From positions 1 through 64,000 of the forward strand of contig CAISBR010000182.1 in assembly GCA_903883645.1 (NCBI GenBank): 64,000 nt of DNA. Direction: 5' to 3'. Position 1 is the first letter of the stretch. Every line of letters starts with the position of its first letter. A model generated the notes under the pieces. The model did no database searches. It had not been told where the DNA came from and saw only the letters and a program-made list of their open reading frames with translations. The DNA is from an uncultured Myxococcales bacterium. Lineage in GTDB: Bacteria; Myxococcota_A; UBA9042. Below are positions 62,201 to 64,000 of the stretch, piece after piece. The position numbers were made by a program, and so were the translations under genes.

Positions 62201-63353
62201 ACGCACAAGCTGCTTCCGCTTTGTTCGAAGCGCCGTCGCCATCTAGGTCGTCGGCTTCGCAGCCTTCGTCGGTCTGGCCGTTGCAGTCGTCGTCGACCTT
62301 ATTGGCGCATTCTTCTGGCTTTTTCTGGCTGGCGGTCGAGCAGACCAAGTTCTTTTGATCGCTGCTGCACACCACTGCGCCGGGCTTGCCGTCGGCGTCG
62401 GTCGAGCAGGCGCCCAGGCCGCACTTGTCGCCTTTGATCAGCCCGGTCTTGGTGCTGCCGTCGCCGTCGATAAAGGCCATGCCCTCGTCGACCTTGCCAT
62501 CGCAGTTATTGTCAATGCCATCGCAGAGTTCGATGGCTCCGTGGAAGACGGCGGGGTTCTGTTCGGGCGGGAGGTTGCCCACGGTCGGACACTGCTTTTG
62601 CTCAATACAATCAGGATCTTTGTCGCCATCGGTGTCGACCGCCACCGCATCGCCGCCCTGGCAGTCTTCGTCGATGCCGTTGTTGGCGTCGAGGCAGATA
62701 TCTTCGACTAAGAAGGGGCTCGACCGAGCGCCTTTGGGCGTGCCGCCATGGGCCGGGTCGGGGGTCGGATCGTCGTCGCAGTCGCACAAGGGTTTTGCGG
62801 TCTTGCATTCGGCCGTGCACGCGGGCACGCCGTCGCCGTCTTGATCGCAGTTGTTGTGGGTGGCCACCGAGACTAGGCGAATGGCCATCTCGGCCTTGGT
62901 GCTGGTGTTGATGATGCCGAACCAGGTGGCGCGGATGCCGCCGTTGCTATCGCGGCCCAAAATGCGCAGGGTTACGGGGCCTGTCCAGTCGGGCGAAGGG
63001 CTCATTTGTACGCGGAACGCCGTGCTCGCCAGCAGCCAGCCCGCGGGCAATGTGACCTGGAACTTGCCCTCGCCACTGGCTTTTGGCTTCACAATAGCGT
63101 TCGTGTCGGTCGGCGACACCTTGGCGACATCGAAGTCGAGCAAGGTCACCAGCGGGTCGGTCTTCTCGGAGGTGATCGACAAGTACAGGTTGTCGTAGTC
63201 GGTGATCGTCTTGCCGCAGGCCGCCGCCCACATCGACATGGCCACCGCCAGAACCACCCCCAACCAGCGCCGGCTTGAGCGGAGCAACCGCGCTTGGCGC
63301 TTGGATTCTGCCTGGTCGAGCATGGGCTTGACGGACCGTTGGGGCTGCAACAT
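56259..63353 (-). CDS. Giant MopE-type putative metal-binding repeat lipoprotein
   Basis: Start at 63353 (AAGGAG RBS) or 63323; lipobox MWAAACGK; many CDxxDNNCxGxTDEGCDDDxDxYCD units and GDDCND...NPGxxE units. Confidence 0.88.
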   Translation of the reverse strand: MLQPQRSVKPMLDQAESKRQARLLRSSRRWLGVVLAVAMSMWAAACGKTITDYDNLYLSITSEKTDPLVTLLDFDVAKVSPTDTNAIVKPKASGEGKFQVTLPAGWLLASTAFRVQMSPSPDWTGPVTLRILGRDSNGGIRATWFGIINTSTKAEMAIRLVSVATHNNCDQDGDGVPACTAECKTAKPLCDCDDDPTPDPAHGGTPKGARSSPFLVEDICLDANNGIDEDCQGGDAVAVDTDGDKDPDCIEQKQCPTVGNLPPEQNPAVFHGAIELCDGIDNNCDGKVDEGMAFIDGDGSTKTGLIKGDKCGLGACSTDADGKPGAVVCSSDQKNLVCSTASQKKPEECANKVDDDCNGQTDEGCEADDLDGDGASNKAEAACAYKFAAFHSEYNPNIKKEEEKCCPPDQDCSPASGLWDFNCDGIVTPCSAEDPDGDGKTGALDCAPNDPLIYVGAKQMCGDGKGPCPADGDVPCSDDKDGDKYNGDVDCDNGDPNIHPFAVEVCNGKDDDCDGLIDEGNPDAEDKECGNTNGDCGLQKGNLVCKHFVAKTSDFKPDDLDCGKAAYAPLGDGKIGVCVGCYGDYRPKKETCDDHDQDCDGQTDEDFPYLEEGTSKTKLWGESCDGVGTCGTGTVQCTTLAKAICSTDPGGKKDQSKAETCNNQDDNCNGKTDESLTSVQDSKCEKVGVCGADLGGISTICVSGIWRCDYSKVPKVEFKKTQSCAEGSPSCQCDATTGTSPSCYAMVETSCDGEDNDCDGQTDEDFDFADWDGKLLKITQVCGTGACLNGKVICQGGGNGNGKLDCDSLPKASKEKCNSIDDDCDGQTDELSNMPITDSTCWLVGVCNPNNVGYSCPAGKWLCDYSGVPSFENGKEISCDGLDNDCDGKTDEDFEFADFDSSIRHVGDGCGTGLCAGGKTVCTSDKKGLICNNLVNKKTEVCNTLDDDCNGKTDELFFYGQEGGAKIGTTQACDGIGQCGIGMVECTKGKTDEATCSTDPNGSKPANTTEICNDYDDNCNGLTDEGCDLDKDQFCTATMFTAGKPLSCPKGGGDCNDDPSKDATAGLINPAASELCDSIDNNCSGTTDEIFKYKEPNGTSLGVGEGCGLGECATAKSSVVCANSKLEAVCPGYQPQTEVCDGKDNNCNGVVDEGCDDDGDKYCDVGMKVYGKPAVCPLTVVGSDGAAGDDCNDDPNKDGKYFNPGIIEACDDKDNNCSGATDEQCDKDGDGYCDIKKDVATPAPAVCPKSKPLFGKGDDCDDGAGAVNPAATEICDNVDNNCAAGTDEGCDDDNDDFCDASMGLSTSSACPKSTAIAGKGDDCNDAVVTINPSIAEACDNIDNNCIIGTDEGCDDDKDGYCDASMAMVGAVKACPSSTATGGKGDDCNDGASAINPVAAEICDDIDNNCKTGTDEGCDDDNDDYCDAGIAIVGKPSTCTKTVAIGGKGDDCNDNAAPVNPAAIEVCDGIDNQCAGGTDEGCDDDGDKYCDSAMSVVNTTACSKTTIKSGKGDDCNDDPTANGALINPGKSEVCDGKIDENCNGATDEESAINCNSYFFDSDKDGYGTGSAKCLCNTATVTGFTTLVSGDCNDVDKGINPGAAEQCSTPSVDENCDGNLNNENATGCATFYLDADADSYGAAASKCFCIADGASKYTAKVSGDCNDGSAAVNPSKTEMCNNIDDNCAGGTDEGCDDDGDKYCDAALGLVGAKGTVTVCPNSTAVGGKGDDCNDDPAQNGSAIYPGKPETCNDVDENCNGATDEGCDDDGDKYCDAAFTVYNTPKVCPNTNGGTTGAKGNDCVDDPGVNGWDFNPGKAEICNNFDDNCDSKIDEKCDDDGDKYCDNTMVVTGSPTVCPNTKPIGGKGDDCDDTVGTGPSFNPGKGEQCNDLDDNCSGITDEGCDDDKDGYCDSSMTVINVPKVCLSNTSGGNAGALGQDCNDASSAVNPSKSDICNNIDDNCSSGTDEGCDDDNDDYCSSTKTVIGKPTTCSKTDGGAGGALGNDCDDTKVAVNPGAAEACNNTDDNCSGATDEGCDDDNDDYCDATMLLTSATTCKSSVALGGKGDDCDDTKTTVNPLRTEICNDIDDNCASGTDEGCDVDNDDYCDATKTVVGKPATCTKTDGGGGAGSPGNDCDDSKSTINPGASEICDNVDNNCSASTDEGCDDDNDDYCDATMTLTSATTCSKSVAVGGKGDDCDDSKLAVNLGAIEICDDIDNNCKLGTDESCDDDNDDYCDANMTVVGKPNTCSKTNNGAVSGPGNDCNDAVGSVHPTASEVCNGVDDDCNSSTDEGVTPVNADCPGVDWTKGVCKTATVSAAASCSGLSGWACTYTAISMYQSGTETGASCGDNKDNDCDGATDESCP
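56480..60330 (-). repeat. Coding tandem repeats, ~63-67 aa (~190-200 bp) MopE-like units
   Basis: At least 16 TDEGCDDDxDxYCD units; adjacent units spaced 189-201 bp. Confidence 0.88.
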
Positions 63354-63437
63354 GAACGGGCTCCTTGCGCAGGACATGATGGGTGCGCCCCACCAACTCG
63401 GTGCCACGACTGCGGTGCGGCCGAGCCTGATCTGTCT

Positions 63438-63466
63438 AGCATACCAACGTGCGGCCCGGCTGCCAA
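63438..63466 (-). promoter_or_regulatory. Candidate sigma-70 promoter for the MopE-type gene
   Basis: Reverse strand TTGGCA (63466-63461) - 17 bp - TATGCT (63443-63438), ~80 bp upstream of start. Confidence 0.5.
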
Positions 63467-63505
63467 AGGGTCTAAGGGCAAAAATGCGCGACGCTGGTGC
63501 GCGAC

Positions 63506-64000
63506 TTAGGGAGTGAGCCCTGGGCACAAGGCTGTCCAACTTGGGTCGTTTGCGGGGCTTGCCGGCCAGCTGCTGCACCAATCGGTCCGCCACTGCGGCC
63601 CAGCCATTCGTGCCGTTTGTTCGACCATGGGCTGCAGTTGCCCGGCCGCCGTGGCAAGCGCGAGCCGAATCTCCTCTTGCCCGCCCGCCAGCACGTCGGC
63701 CAAGTTGTTGCGCAGTGCGGTGGTGCGCAGCTCAACGAGGCCCTGCGGGTCGCCAATATCGCTTGGATCAAGGTGGATACGCGGTGCATCGCGGCGTGTC
63801 AGCATCACGACTGCCGCTCGGCGCAGCAGCCGATTGTCGGACTGCACCGCCAAACGCTGCAGGATAGCGGTCGCCCGCTGCAACCCCGACGCCCGGAGCG
63901 CCCACACCACCGCCAAATGGCGCGGCACATCTACGCTTCCCCACAGCAGCCGCTCCCCCCGTTCGAGCAACAACGCCCGGGCCGGCGCCAAGCTTGGGTC
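63506..64000 (-). CDS. Hypothetical helical protein (possible HEAT-like), truncated by right window edge
   Basis: Frame open to the window edge; Leu/Ala-rich helical pattern; only C-terminal part visible. Confidence 0.5.
   Translation of the reverse strand, partial: DPSLAPARALLLERGERLLWGSVDVPRHLAVVWALRASGLQRATAILQRLAVQSDNRLLRRAAVVMLTRRDAPRIHLDPSDIGDPQGLVELRTTALRNNLADVLAGGQEEIRLALATAAGQLQPMVEQTARMAGPQWRTDWCSSWPASPANDPSWTALCPGLTP

Overview
64 kb of high-GC bacterial chromosome, densely coding. Gene content suggests a Myxococcota/deltaproteobacterial-type organism (inference only). The window runs from a 5'-truncated kdd-like dehydrogenase through a lipoprotein-rich segment with a TSP3-OmpA protein and a UbiA/DPPR-synthase-like prenyltransferase. 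Next is a complete type IV pilus operon pilM-N-O-P-Q followed by a fused aroK-aroB. Then come argD, a DsbA-like protein, an M16 protease/mtnA pair, a 1373-aa GT39-like membrane protein, dnaG-rpoD, tRNA(CAU), a zinc-ribbon protein, RNase HI, ALDH and a GMC oxidoreductase. A large secreted-protein locus follows: two tandem Cys-rich repeat lipoproteins and two tandem P-domain proteins. The right end carries a SpoU methyltransferase, an isolated nuoB, an RluA-type pseudouridine synthase and a 2444-codon MopE-type repeat lipoprotein. The most unusual observations are: (1) PilQ of ~2431 aa with a ~1650-aa heptad-like coiled-coil insertion built from ~199-aa repeats, between two AMIN-like segments and upstream of the secretin domain; (2) the 43-54 kb locus, where two Cys-rich lipoproteins share a C-terminal FxxWxxxxxGL* tail and are followed by two P-domain proteins with animal-ECM-like C-termini (CTHRC1-like and fibrinogen-like); (3) the giant MopE-type Asp/Cys repeat protein. 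All assignments come from reading the translations; no searches were run.
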